This document shows positions 54,964 through 62,340 of a stretch of 64,000 nt of DNA, in pieces. Position numbers and translations under genes: made by a program. Each line of letters opens with the position of its first letter. Position 1 is the first letter of the stretch. Origin of the DNA: Anoxybacillus tengchongensis (GTDB lineage: Bacteria > Bacillota > Bacilli > Bacillales > Anoxybacillaceae). The DNA lies in assembly GCF_014201585.1 (NCBI RefSeq), contig NZ_JACHES010000002.1:186001-250000 (forward strand), in the 5' to 3' direction. Below the pieces are notes generated by a model. It saw only the letters and a list, made by a program, of their open reading frames with translations, was not told the DNA's origin and did not search any database.

Positions 54964-55413
54964 TCACTTCGTCCGACAGCCGCACGCACCGCCAGACCCG
55001 CATCCTCCCCCGCAAGATAAAGAATCAAAATACGGATTTCCTGTCGGCACTTTAATGTTTTCAGATACGGCTCGACCGATCATCGTGCTAATTTCATCTA
55101 ACAGCGACTGCATTTCTTTTTCTGCTTGTTTAAACGCGGCAATCGGACCGTATAAATCCAGTTCGCGTTTCGCCTCGCGCACGAGTTTTGTCACTTCTTT
55201 GTAGTCTGGATGATATTTACCAAAACGTTGCACATCTTCGTATCGCTCTTTTAACTGAACGAACTGACGAATGAGTTGCTGCGCTTTCTCATCTTGTTGC
55301 ATATGATAAAAACAGCGACGGTATTTCTCCGCCACGTCTGATTCGACAATCATTTTGCCAAGCTCTTCAGCAAAATCTAATAACTGCAATCGTTCGACCG
55401 TTGCTACAAGCAC
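54964..55413 (-). CDS. ylbF: RicF/YlbF regulatory Fe-S protein
   Basis: 149 residues, all-helical body with QRFGKYHPDYKEVTKLVREAKRELDLYG and a cysteine-rich C-terminal tail CGGGCGSGGACGC. In B. subtilis RicF works with RicA (YmcA) and RicT (YaaT), binding 4Fe-4S clusters and promoting RNase Y-dependent mRNA maturation, with effects on Spo0A phosphorylation, competence and biofilm. The tail cysteines are consistent with cluster binding. GTG at 55413 (MLVATVERL) has GGAGG at 8 nt; the upstream GTG/TTG codons lie in or next to that site. The other Ric genes are outside the window. Confidence 0.93.
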   Translation of the reverse strand: MLVATVERLQLLDFAEELGKMIVESDVAEKYRRCFYHMQQDEKAQQLIRQFVQLKERYEDVQRFGKYHPDYKEVTKLVREAKRELDLYGPIAAFKQAEKEMQSLLDEISTMIGRAVSENIKVPTGNPYFDSLSCGGGCGSGGACGCRTK

Positions 55414-55463
55414 GAGCAACACCTCCACAACGTTATCATATCACGATTTCGTCCACAAAACAA

Positions 55464-55490
55464 ATAAGTCTGGTTGCTCCAGACTTATGA
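55464..55490 (-). terminator. Terminator of the small secreted-protein gene
   Basis: Perfect 10-bp stem ATAAGTCTGG/CCAGACTTAT with a 5-nt loop, overlapping the stop codon and followed by TTGTTTTGT on the minus strand. Confidence 0.8.
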
Positions 55491-55847
55491 GATCGTTACC
55501 GTAAATTCGTGTGAGACGTTGTATTTACTTGCATCGTTATGGACAAGCTCCAAGCGAATCGTATGTTTTCCAACAGGCAAGCCACGAATGACAAAGGCAG
55601 CCGTTGTCGTTTCGCTCACTCTTTTGCCATTGACGTAAATATGAATACGTCCTTGCCCATCTTTTTTTGGATGCGTGCCTTTCATAAAAGTAAACTCGTC
55701 GATAATGCATTCGACAAAGACGTTATTTCCTTTCACATGATGTTTCACAAATAACGTTTGTTTCTGTTCAGCAAAAGTAACTAGGTGATGAGTAGACATA
55801 AACGTCGAAAACAACAGCGCAACACATAAAAAAAAGAAGCGCAACAC
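55485..55847 (-). CDS. Small secreted protein, beta-sandwich-like
   Basis: Not recognised by name. About 120 residues: a signal peptide (hydrophobic residues ~3-20, likely cleavage near TFA-EQ) and a mature domain of ~90 residues rich in beta strands (GRIHIYVNGKRV, GLPVGKHTIRLELVHND, HEFTVTIS) that looks like an Ig-like or YtpQ-type sandwich. One cysteine only. The start is doubtful: GTG at 55847 is 9 nt from AAAGG, while ATG at 55856 abuts it. No counterpart between ylbE and ylbF in B. subtilis. Confidence 0.7.
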   Translation of the reverse strand: MLRFFFLCVALLFSTFMSTHHLVTFAEQKQTLFVKHHVKGNNVFVECIIDEFTFMKGTHPKKDGQGRIHIYVNGKRVSETTTAAFVIRGLPVGKHTIRLELVHNDASKYNVSHEFTVTIS

Positions 55848-55888
55848 TTTCACCATCCTTTCGTAGTGATAGTGTTTGCGTTTCTCGT

Positions 55889-56131
55889 CTAATTATGAGT
55901 GTCCTTCATTAGTTTCATCATCGCCATCATCATTTTTGCCATTTCGATCGTTTGAACGACCCGTTCCACTTTATGCGGTAGCGTCTGTTTATAATAGTGA
56001 CGCATTTGTTTTTCCATTTCTTTTATATCCATCGGACGTCTTGCTAGTCGTCGATACCATGTCGGTTGTTCACGTAAAAATTGATGGAGCTTTGGCTTTG
56101 CTATAATGTATTCGTATACGTCTTTTCTCAT
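55889..56131 (-). CDS. ylbE: YlbE-like family protein
   Basis: 80 residues, basic and helical, with the family sequence KPKLHQFLREQPTWYRRLARRP and a methionine-rich C terminus (MAKMMMAMMKLM). Restricted to spore-forming Bacillaceae; function unknown. ATG at 56131 has AAGGGGA at 6 nt; GTG at 56134 is too close. Probably co-transcribed with ylbD, 11 nt upstream. Confidence 0.88.
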   Translation of the reverse strand: MRKDVYEYIIAKPKLHQFLREQPTWYRRLARRPMDIKEMEKQMRHYYKQTLPHKVERVVQTIEMAKMMMAMMKLMKDTHN

Positions 56132-56142
56132 CACATATCCCC

Positions 56143-56472
56143 TTAATCTTTTCGAAACGAAAATGGATCTTTCTTCGTCTGCTGCATTTGGCGGACGACC
56201 TCTTGAATAGACATAATCGCTTGTTGAACATTTGTAATGTACGTTTGAAGCTCGTTGACGTCAAGATGTTTGACGTAACTTGCTAGCTTTTGTATAAGAT
56301 CTCCTTGCTCTTGTTTGCCCCCGCTTGATCGATATTCATCCCACATGTCATCGTCTTCGCCGAATACGTACCAATCGTTGTATAGCTGTTTCCACGTTTT
56401 TTTTCCTTGGCGCACCTCTTCAATTAACTTTGGATGTTTTTTCACAAACTGTTTAAATTGTTCAATGGACAT
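56143..56472 (-). CDS. ylbD: YlbD-like spore coat protein
   Basis: 109 residues, helical, charged, with the family pattern FKQFVKKHPKLIEEVRQGKKTWKQLYNDW at the N terminus (key W and K residues) and a C-terminal coiled coil. B. subtilis YlbD is listed as a putative coat protein made in the mother cell; direct function is unknown. ATG at 56472 has AAGGAAGGAG upstream. Followed by ylbE in the same unit. Confidence 0.88.
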   Translation of the reverse strand: MSIEQFKQFVKKHPKLIEEVRQGKKTWKQLYNDWYVFGEDDDMWDEYRSSGGKQEQGDLIQKLASYVKHLDVNELQTYITNVQQAIMSIQEVVRQMQQTKKDPFSFRKD

Positions 56473-56537
56473 ATCGGTCGCTCCTTCCTTGTTTGTTTGC
56501 CTATCATATATTACGACCGAACAGCCAATGCGTGCGC

Positions 56538-57548
56538 CTATTTTGGCTCGGAAAAAGGGCGAATAAAGTTTTGCGTATAATAACGTTTATATACACCAAC
56601 GCCTAAATGCGTCAATTCTCCATTTAACAACGTTTGCCGATGACTGCGGCTGTTGAGCCACGCTTCGACGACTGCTGGCGCATCGACATATTCCGAGGCA
56701 ATATTTTCCCCTGCTAATTCAAAACGAACGTTTGCTTTTGTTAGTCGTTGCTTTAAATCGCCATTTGTCGGGGATTCGTGTGCAAAAAAGTGATTTTCGG
56801 CCATATCTTTACTATGTTCATACGCCACTTTCGCTACACGTTCGTCCCATTCGAGTGGAGAAACACCGTGACGTACGCGCATCACGTTTGTAATATCAAA
56901 AATTTGTTGGGCGTTTGCTCGCTCCACTTGTGTTTCGAGCGTTTCATCCATTTCTACACTCGGCAACGGACCACGATATTCGAGTTCATATGGACGAAGC
57001 TTCACTAACGTTTCCCCGTCAACCCAGCGAATGCTTGATAATTTGCCGGTAAAACGATCAATATACAATTGCACGTACGCATCGCCAAACGAAAGAAGCG
57101 GTTGAATGAGTAAATCTTCTTCGGTCAATTGAAAGCGATATACACCGTCATCTAGTTGCACATGGATCTCATCGTGAAGCGGCATCGTTTGTAGCAGTTC
57201 GTTAATTGAGCGGTTGAACTGAAACGGGGCAACGTTCACTTCCGGTCCACACGCATAAATTGTGACGACTCGTCCATCAAGAATACCGATTTGCATATAC
57301 GTTTTCGGGTGATTATATACCCACCATACGTAGCCGTAAGCGGACGGATCGATACGGGCTGGCTGTCCAAATGTTTGTTCCACTTCTTCTTCCGTCTTTC
57401 CGATCCATGCCCCTAACCCTTCTGCGACCGTTTTCTCGCTCGTTTGTTCACTCATCATGGATGTATCGTTTAACGGAGCTTGTTCATCTGTTGGTAAAAA
57501 AGAAAAAATGAAAATAAAAATAACGATAAGTGCGACTATCCAACGCAT
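56538..57548 (-). CDS. ylbC: CAP-domain protein YlbC
   Basis: 336 residues: N-terminal membrane anchor or signal peptide (residues ~3-20), a CAP-associated N domain (~50-190, with WIGKTEEEVEQTFGQPARID), and a C-terminal CAP/SCP-like domain (~215-330) with YEHSKDMAENHFFAHESP, the HRQTLLN and THLGVGVY motifs. The CAP histidines and glutamates are present. Secreted; the role in Bacillus is not known. ATG at 57548 (MRWIVALIV) has AAGGGAGAA upstream. Confidence 0.92.
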   Translation of the reverse strand: MRWIVALIVIFIFIFSFLPTDEQAPLNDTSMMSEQTSEKTVAEGLGAWIGKTEEEVEQTFGQPARIDPSAYGYVWWVYNHPKTYMQIGILDGRVVTIYACGPEVNVAPFQFNRSINELLQTMPLHDEIHVQLDDGVYRFQLTEEDLLIQPLLSFGDAYVQLYIDRFTGKLSSIRWVDGETLVKLRPYELEYRGPLPSVEMDETLETQVERANAQQIFDITNVMRVRHGVSPLEWDERVAKVAYEHSKDMAENHFFAHESPTNGDLKQRLTKANVRFELAGENIASEYVDAPAVVEAWLNSRSHRQTLLNGELTHLGVGVYKRYYTQNFIRPFSEPK

Positions 57549-57582
57549 GCACCATTCTCCCTTAGCTGTTGTATATACTTCC

Positions 57583-57588
57583 ATTATA
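57583..57588 (-). promoter_or_regulatory. Candidate -10 element of ylbC
   Basis: TATAAT on the minus strand; the best -35, TTGTAA, is only 15 nt upstream, so the promoter is weakly supported. Confidence 0.35.
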
Positions 57589-57613
57589 TACAGCTTGCCT
57601 ACATTACAACACT

Positions 57614-57644
57614 AAAAAATAAGGCTATGCGAAAACATAGCCTT
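57614..57644 (-). terminator. Terminator of ylbB
   Basis: Perfect 9-bp stem AAGGCTATG/CATAGCCTT with a 6-nt loop, followed by TTATTTTTTA on the minus strand. Confidence 0.88.
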
Positions 57645-57650
57645 TACTCG

Positions 57651-58067
57651 TTAATGATATTGCGAAATTTCCGTTAATGCTTCTCCTGCTTGTTCATCGC
57701 TTGCTTCATGAATTGCTAAATCACCGAGCGACATCATTCCAACTAACGTATCGCCTTCTACAACAGGCAAACGACGAATTTGATGCTTTGCCATTAAACG
57801 GGCAGCTTCAGCAACAGAAGCGTCTGGTGAAATTGTCACAAGCTGTTCGCTCATCACTTCTGTGACAGCTGTCGAACCTGGCTTTTTCTCGGCAATGCCG
57901 CGTATGACTAAGTCTCGGTCTGTCACAATGCCAACGAGGCGATTTCCGTCTACAATCGGAATAGATCCGACGTTATAATCACGCATTTTTACCGCTGCTT
58001 CGTATATATTATCAAGCGGTGTACAACATTCAACGTCTGTCGTCATCATTTCTTTTACTGTTGCCAT
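57651..58067 (-). CDS. ylbB: CBS-domain pair protein YlbB
   Basis: 138 residues forming two CBS domains (residues ~8-60 and ~72-125; GSIPIVDGNRLVGIVTDRDLV and IRRLPVVEGDTLVGMMSLGDLA in part). Stand-alone CBS pairs bind adenine nucleotides and act as sensors; the partner here is unknown. ATG at 58067 has AAAGGAGAGA upstream. Single-gene unit ended by a strong terminator. Confidence 0.92.
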   Translation of the reverse strand: MATVKEMMTTDVECCTPLDNIYEAAVKMRDYNVGSIPIVDGNRLVGIVTDRDLVIRGIAEKKPGSTAVTEVMSEQLVTISPDASVAEAARLMAKHQIRRLPVVEGDTLVGMMSLGDLAIHEASDEQAGEALTEISQYH

Positions 58068-58127
58068 ACTGATCTCTCCTTTCGCACATTAGTTTCACCA
58101 AAATCGGAACAATTATGAAGCTCGTCA

Positions 58128-58156
58128 TTGAAAGTTATGCGCTTTCGTACTATTAT
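58128..58156 (+). promoter_or_regulatory. Sigma-A promoter of the YugN-like gene
   Basis: TTGAAA (58128-58133), 17-nt spacer, TATTAT (58151-58156). Confidence 0.75.
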
Positions 58157-58198
58157 TAATGGAGGAATGTTTTATTTTACATAAGGGGGACATGAACG

Positions 58199-58558
58199 AT
58201 GCGCTTTGAAAATACAGGTATTGAAAATCAAACAGCGCCATTAACACGTTTAGACGAATTAATGGAAAGCCTCGGCTTTGTGCGTGCAGGTCAATGGGAT
58301 TACGACCGTGTCACATATGACCGCAAATTTGAAATTAAAAATGATGTTTTTTATTTGCGTGTGCAAGGCTATGCCGTTGAAGGAGACGTTGGTGGTCGCC
58401 ATGCGATCATTAAACTGATGAAACCGTTGCTTGGTAAACATTATTATCCACATGGTGTCGAATACGGTGAGGGCGAAAACTTCCCTTCGTCATTAGTGAA
58501 CCAATGTGAAGCTCTTTTAGCAAAAGTGAAAGAAGGTCTTGCAAACATAAACGCATGA
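58199..58558 (+). CDS. YugN-like family protein
   Basis: 119 residues, soluble. It matches the YugN-like family in the segments MRFENTGIENQTAPL, GQWDYDRVTYDRKFEIK and LLGKHYYPHGVEYGEGE. Members are small Bacillaceae proteins of unknown function, and no catalytic motif is visible. ATG at 58199 has AAGGGGGACA upstream. It has its own promoter and a perfect palindromic terminator shared with the convergent Asp23-like gene. Confidence 0.87.
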   Translation: MRFENTGIENQTAPLTRLDELMESLGFVRAGQWDYDRVTYDRKFEIKNDVFYLRVQGYAVEGDVGGRHAIIKLMKPLLGKHYYPHGVEYGEGENFPSSLVNQCEALLAKVKEGLANINA

Positions 58559-58577
58559 GCGCGCTCATGCGTTTTTT
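58549..58577. terminator. Bidirectional palindromic terminator
   Basis: A perfect palindrome AACGCATGAGC-GC-GCTCATGCGTT with T6 on the plus strand. It overlaps the stop of the YugN-like gene. Confidence 0.9.
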
Positions 58578-58825
58578 CCGTCAACGAGGCGACGGACATA
58601 TAGATGAACGGCAAACACCTCTCTTTCTGTCATCTCGTATATATCGTCAATGACTTGTTTTTGAATGCGTTCACATAAAGCGAGCATGTTGTCATGCCTC
58701 ATAAAAGAAACGGTCATATGAATCGTCAATCGTTTTTGTTGCTCGTGTAGTCTCACTTCTTCTAATATAACATCATCAAACGGTTGTACACTCATCGCAA
58801 CAATCGTTATAATGGGTTTATGCAT
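58565..58825 (-). CDS. Small Asp23/YloU-like protein
   Basis: 86 residues. The pattern RLTIHMTVSFMRHDNMLALCERIQKQVIDDIYEMTEREVFAVHLYVRRL resembles the core of Asp23/Gls24-type proteins (strand, helix with IQ..V, then V.V.V strand); key positions are the paired valines near the end. The similarity is by eye and the function is unknown. ATG at 58825 has GGAGG at 6 nt; ATG at 58831 overlaps it. Its 5' end is divergent from the membrane-protein gene at 58872. Confidence 0.65.
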   Translation of the reverse strand: MHKPIITIVAMSVQPFDDVILEEVRLHEQQKRLTIHMTVSFMRHDNMLALCERIQKQVIDDIYEMTEREVFAVHLYVRRLVDGKNA

Positions 58826-58871
58826 ATACATCCTCCATACGATTTATGAAATGAAAGCAGGTGTCGTTTCG

Positions 58872-59930
58872 TTGTTTGAGAAAATTTCAAAGCGGTCCGT
58901 ATACATCATTCTTATTTTACTTGCAATCGTCTTATTGACGTATTGGGTCGCTCCGATTGCTGTTCCCATTTTATTTGCGTTTATTACTGCTATTTTTTTA
59001 GAGCCCGCCGTCAAAGTGGCACAACAACGGATCGGGTTTAAACGGCAGTCCGCCACACTTCTTGTGTTTAGTTTATTTACGTTATTTATGTTTTTAAGCG
59101 GCTACTTTATTATTACAAAAATTGTGACAGAAGCATTTCATTTTTTTAAAAACTCACCTTTATACATTAATGAAATGATTGCGGGTTGGAATGAACTTGT
59201 CGCTCGTTGGTACAAGCAGACTGAAAAATTACCACCGTTTGTTGTAGCAGAATTAAGCCATCAAGTCGATTTGTTTTTAACAAAATTAAAGACGCAATTG
59301 ACGGCTTCACTCAATTTGAATAAAGTCAGCGCACTTATTGCCAACGTTCCAAAATTTTTAATTAATTTTCTCGTCTATTTAATTACTTTATTTTTATTTA
59401 TGCACGACTTACCGAAAATACGCGAAGCGATTTTTTCACATTTAACAGAAGAAACGAAAGAAAAAGTACATTTTATGATGTCGCGTCTATCATATGTCGT
59501 ATTCGGTTTTTGGAAAGCGCAATTTCTCGTTAGCTTAATTATTTTTGCAGTATCGCTCGTTGGATTGCTGCTTATTACACCGAAAGTGGCATTATTTACT
59601 GCGTTTATCATTTGGGTGATCGACTTTATCCCAATCATCGGTTCAATTGTCATTATGGCACCTTGGGCCATTTTCCACTTCATCACAGGGGACACCGTAT
59701 TAGCCACAAAACTATCGATTCTCGGCGTCATTTTACTTATTTTACGCCGAACAATTGAGCCAAAAGTCATGGGCGCACATATCGGCTTATCGCCGCTTGC
59801 GACACTTATTTCCATGTATTTAGGTGTGAAAATTATGGGCGCACTCGGGCTCATTTTATTCCCGCTTTTACTGATTGCTATAAAATCAGCGAAAGAAGCA
59901 GGTATTATTAAATTCAACTTTAAATTGTAA
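58872..59930 (+). CDS. AI-2E family (YtvI/YueF-like) membrane protein
   Basis: About 352 residues with seven to eight membrane helices and a long extramembrane segment in the middle (~90-180). Family features are the FIPIIGSIVIMAP-type loop and the RRTIEPKVMGAHIGLSPLATLISMYLGVKIMG region. AI-2E-family members include the autoinducer exporter TqsA and sodium/proton antiporters; the substrate here is unknown. TTG at 58872 is proposed as start because AGCAGGTG lies 8 nt upstream; ATG at 58851 has no ribosome binding site but cannot be excluded. Confidence 0.85.
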   Translation: MFEKISKRSVYIILILLAIVLLTYWVAPIAVPILFAFITAIFLEPAVKVAQQRIGFKRQSATLLVFSLFTLFMFLSGYFIITKIVTEAFHFFKNSPLYINEMIAGWNELVARWYKQTEKLPPFVVAELSHQVDLFLTKLKTQLTASLNLNKVSALIANVPKFLINFLVYLITLFLFMHDLPKIREAIFSHLTEETKEKVHFMMSRLSYVVFGFWKAQFLVSLIIFAVSLVGLLLITPKVALFTAFIIWVIDFIPIIGSIVIMAPWAIFHFITGDTVLATKLSILGVILLILRRTIEPKVMGAHIGLSPLATLISMYLGVKIMGALGLILFPLLLIAIKSAKEAGIIKFNFKL

Positions 59931-59958
59931 AAAAGAGGGTGAATCGTCACCCTCTTTT
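59931..59958. terminator. Bidirectional terminator between the AI-2E gene and ctaM
   Basis: AAAAGAGGGTGA/TCACCCTCTTTT, a perfect 12-bp stem with a 4-nt loop, flanked by A and T on both sides. Confidence 0.92.
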
Positions 59959-60415
59959 AAAATCCTAAAATCGCTTTAATGACCGATGTCGTTTCACCAC
60001 CGCGATAAAACACGTATAACAACAAATAAACAGCAACGCCTGTTGTTGCGGTGAAAAACCATACAACACTTGTAATTGGACCAATTTTTTTATGGCGTAC
60101 CCAATTTTTTTTCACCGCGGAAAGCAACGTCACAATGCCAAAAACGGCACCCGCAGTCGCCAAAAAAATGTGGAAAAACAAAAAGATTGTATAATATATT
60201 TTTATATCGTCCGGACCGCCGAAACTTGTATTGCCGATAAAAATCGTACGTGATAAATAAATGATGAAAAAGGCAAGCGCAAAAGCGGCAGCAAGCCACA
60301 TCGTTTTTTCATGTTTCTTTACTTGCTTTTGGCGAATAAAATACCAGCCAACTGCTACAAGAATTGCGCTAATGACAATAAAGCTTGTACTAATCGTAGG
60401 TAAAATCGGTACCAT
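59957..60415 (-). CDS. ctaM: DUF420 protein CtaM/YozB (cytochrome oxidase assembly)
   Basis: 152 residues with four membrane helices; histidines in FHIFLATAGAVFGI and the RHKKIGPITSVVWFFTATTGVAVYLLLYVF region are typical of DUF420. The staphylococcal homologue CtaM is needed for activity of the aa3-type quinol oxidase and the Bacillus one is YozB. Location next to ctaG supports a role in caa3 oxidase maturation. ATG at 60415 has GAGGGGAG upstream. Confidence 0.87.
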   Translation of the reverse strand: MVPILPTISTSFIVISAILVAVGWYFIRQKQVKKHEKTMWLAAAFALAFFIIYLSRTIFIGNTSFGGPDDIKIYYTIFLFFHIFLATAGAVFGIVTLLSAVKKNWVRHKKIGPITSVVWFFTATTGVAVYLLLYVFYRGGETTSVIKAILGF

Positions 60416-60429
60416 AACTTCTCCCCTCT

Positions 60430-61296
60430 TTATTTTGTTGTTTGAACGGCGATTGTTTCCTCATCTCGTTCTTTCCGATACCATGCAATAAAAATGTAAA
60501 ACAACATGACTCCATATACAATTTCTTGGATGATTTTCATTAATACACCACCGAGCTGTTGGTCGTGTAATAACGACATCGAACTAAACATTTCTGGTCC
60601 ACTCAATTCAAGTGATGACAATGTGCTTTGTGGCACACAAAGCGCTAACGCATTCATCCATGCGGCAGGATCGTAATATGTGGCATATAGCGGCGTATCG
60701 GCAAAAATAATGAGCGCACATGCTGGTGTAAGCAATACGCCATCAGCAAAAATGTAGCCGATTTTTTTCAAGCCAGATAATGTGGAAAACCCTTTTACTT
60801 CGTTGACAAGCGGCCACCACATGATCATCGCTGAAATAAAAATGGCAATGGTCATGAATGCATGTAGCCACATATTTGTTTTTACAACATCGAAAATAAG
60901 AGGAACATGGTATAAAGAGAAAATACCATTAAACAAAAATAACGCAATGATCGGCTTAGTTAAAAACGTAAACGTTGAACGAATGAATGAAATACGAAAG
61001 AGCGCTTCAAACATCCACGATGGAATGCCTTTAATGAGAAGCGGCGGTACCATTAAATAAAGGACAGCCATTTGCGTCATATGCGCACTAAACATTAAAT
61101 GACCTAACAAATCAACCGGAGAACCTTTACAAATGTAAAGCAAAACAATCGCCGTAACAAACAACGTTTTTTGTTTTGTCGTCGTCGGCTTGTTTGAACG
61201 GTTTACGAGCCAAAAATAGGCGATCGTCACAGCGACTAAAAAAATGAAAAAGTACGGACTCCACATCGCTTCAAAACCAAATATACTTAACGGCAT
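60430..61296 (-). CDS. ctaG: Cytochrome c oxidase assembly factor CtaG (caa3_CtaG)
   Basis: 288 residues with about seven membrane helices. Conserved histidines and methionines of the caa3_CtaG family are in HLMFSAHMTQM, SLYHVPL and MSLLHDQQLGGVLMKI. CtaG is required for active caa3 oxidase, probably through copper delivery to the CuB site (family knowledge). ATG at 61296 (MPLSIFGF) has GAGG at 8 nt; ATG at 61299 is an alternative and GTG at 61305 lies in the site. Confidence 0.94.
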   Translation of the reverse strand: MPLSIFGFEAMWSPYFFIFLVAVTIAYFWLVNRSNKPTTTKQKTLFVTAIVLLYICKGSPVDLLGHLMFSAHMTQMAVLYLMVPPLLIKGIPSWMFEALFRISFIRSTFTFLTKPIIALFLFNGIFSLYHVPLIFDVVKTNMWLHAFMTIAIFISAMIMWWPLVNEVKGFSTLSGLKKIGYIFADGVLLTPACALIIFADTPLYATYYDPAAWMNALALCVPQSTLSSLELSGPEMFSSMSLLHDQQLGGVLMKIIQEIVYGVMLFYIFIAWYRKERDEETIAVQTTK

Positions 61297-61350
61297 CATA
61301 TTCACCTCGCTTTTTTTCCGATTTTATTATACTACAAACGTAACAAACGT

Positions 61351-61382
61351 GAAAAGAAAAGAAGCTAGCACGTGCTAGCTTC
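61351..61382 (-). terminator. Terminator of the ctaDEF genes
   Basis: Perfect palindrome GAAGCTAGCACGTGCTAGCTTC followed on the minus strand by TTTTCTTTTC. It separates ctaF from ctaG, so ctaG and ctaM may be read-through or separately transcribed. Confidence 0.85.
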
Positions 61383-61715
61383 TTAAATCCAAACGATCGT
61401 TAAAAACGCCCAAACGGTAACGAACGCTACAACGACACCACCGTATAAGAAAAGCGCTGGAAGTTCATGCCCTTTATGGCTCATATGCATAAAGTAATAC
61501 AGTTGGAAAATGACTTGCACAACCGCTAACAACAAAATGAACGGTACAGCAAACCAAGCTGAAAATCCTTCATATCCAACCGCAAAAAAGGCGATCAGCG
61601 TTAAGAAAATCATTAACGTAAATGAAATGATTTGATGTTTCATTTCTTCCGCATTTTTTTTACGGCGATATTGCACATCTACTTTTGGGTTTTGTACATG
61701 TGTATGATTTGCCAT
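61383..61715 (-). CDS. ctaF: Cytochrome c oxidase (caa3-type) subunit IV
   Basis: 110 residues with three membrane helices and a charged N-terminal tail (RRKKNAEEMKHQ). The FQLYYFMHMSHKGHE segment between helices 2 and 3 is the signature of bacterial subunit IV. Accessory structural subunit of the terminal oxidase. ATG at 61715, directly after ctaE (4 nt between stop and start), in the conserved ctaC-D-E-F order. Confidence 0.95.
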   Translation of the reverse strand: MANHTHVQNPKVDVQYRRKKNAEEMKHQIISFTLMIFLTLIAFFAVGYEGFSAWFAVPFILLLAVVQVIFQLYYFMHMSHKGHELPALFLYGGVVVAFVTVWAFLTIVWI

Positions 61716-61719
61716 ACAA

Positions 61720-62340
61720 TCACCCCACCATTCCCATTAAGTATACGACCGTGAAAATGAACACCCAAACGACGTCGATAAAGTGCCAATATAAGCTTGC
61801 GACGTAAAACTTCGGTGCATTATATAAGTTTAACCCACGTTTTGCGTTACGAACCATTAATGTAATAATCCAAAGTAAACCGAACGCGACGTGACCACCG
61901 TGCGTACCAACTAACGTATAAAACGCTGAAGAAAACGCACTTGTTGAAAATTTAAATCCTTCATGTACGTACTCTGTAAACTCGTAAATTTCGAGCGCTA
62001 AGAAGCCTGCGCCAAGCAATACGGTAATGCCGAGCCAAAGTTGCATTTTTTTGAAGTCAAAATTGCGCATATGATGCATCGCATATACGCTCGTTAAGCT
62101 GCTTGTTAGTAGTAACATCGTCGCTAAAAAGACGATTGGCATTTGGAACAATTCTTTTGCGGATGGACCGCCTGCTACAGAATCTTTCAGCGCTAAATAT
62201 GTGGCGAAGAGAGAGGCGAATAATACCGTCTCTCCGCCGAGGAAAAACCAGAAACCTAAAAACTTATTTTTCCCTTCAAGGGTCGCTTTTTCAGGCTCTG
62301 CCGGAAACGTCTCTGCCGTTAATTTTTCTTCCACATGCAT
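61720..62340 (-). CDS. ctaE: Cytochrome c oxidase (caa3-type) subunit III
   Basis: 206 residues, five membrane helices, the short type. The family motifs FWFFLGGETVLFASLFATYL, GTHGGHVAFGLLW and YWHFIDVVWVFIFTVVYL are present. ATG at 62340 shares a base with the ctaD stop (TAATG); AAGGGGG lies upstream in ctaD. Part of the proton-pumping terminal oxidase in the cytoplasmic membrane. Confidence 0.96.
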   Translation of the reverse strand: MHVEEKLTAETFPAEPEKATLEGKNKFLGFWFFLGGETVLFASLFATYLALKDSVAGGPSAKELFQMPIVFLATMLLLTSSLTSVYAMHHMRNFDFKKMQLWLGITVLLGAGFLALEIYEFTEYVHEGFKFSTSAFSSAFYTLVGTHGGHVAFGLLWIITLMVRNAKRGLNLYNAPKFYVASLYWHFIDVVWVFIFTVVYLMGMVG

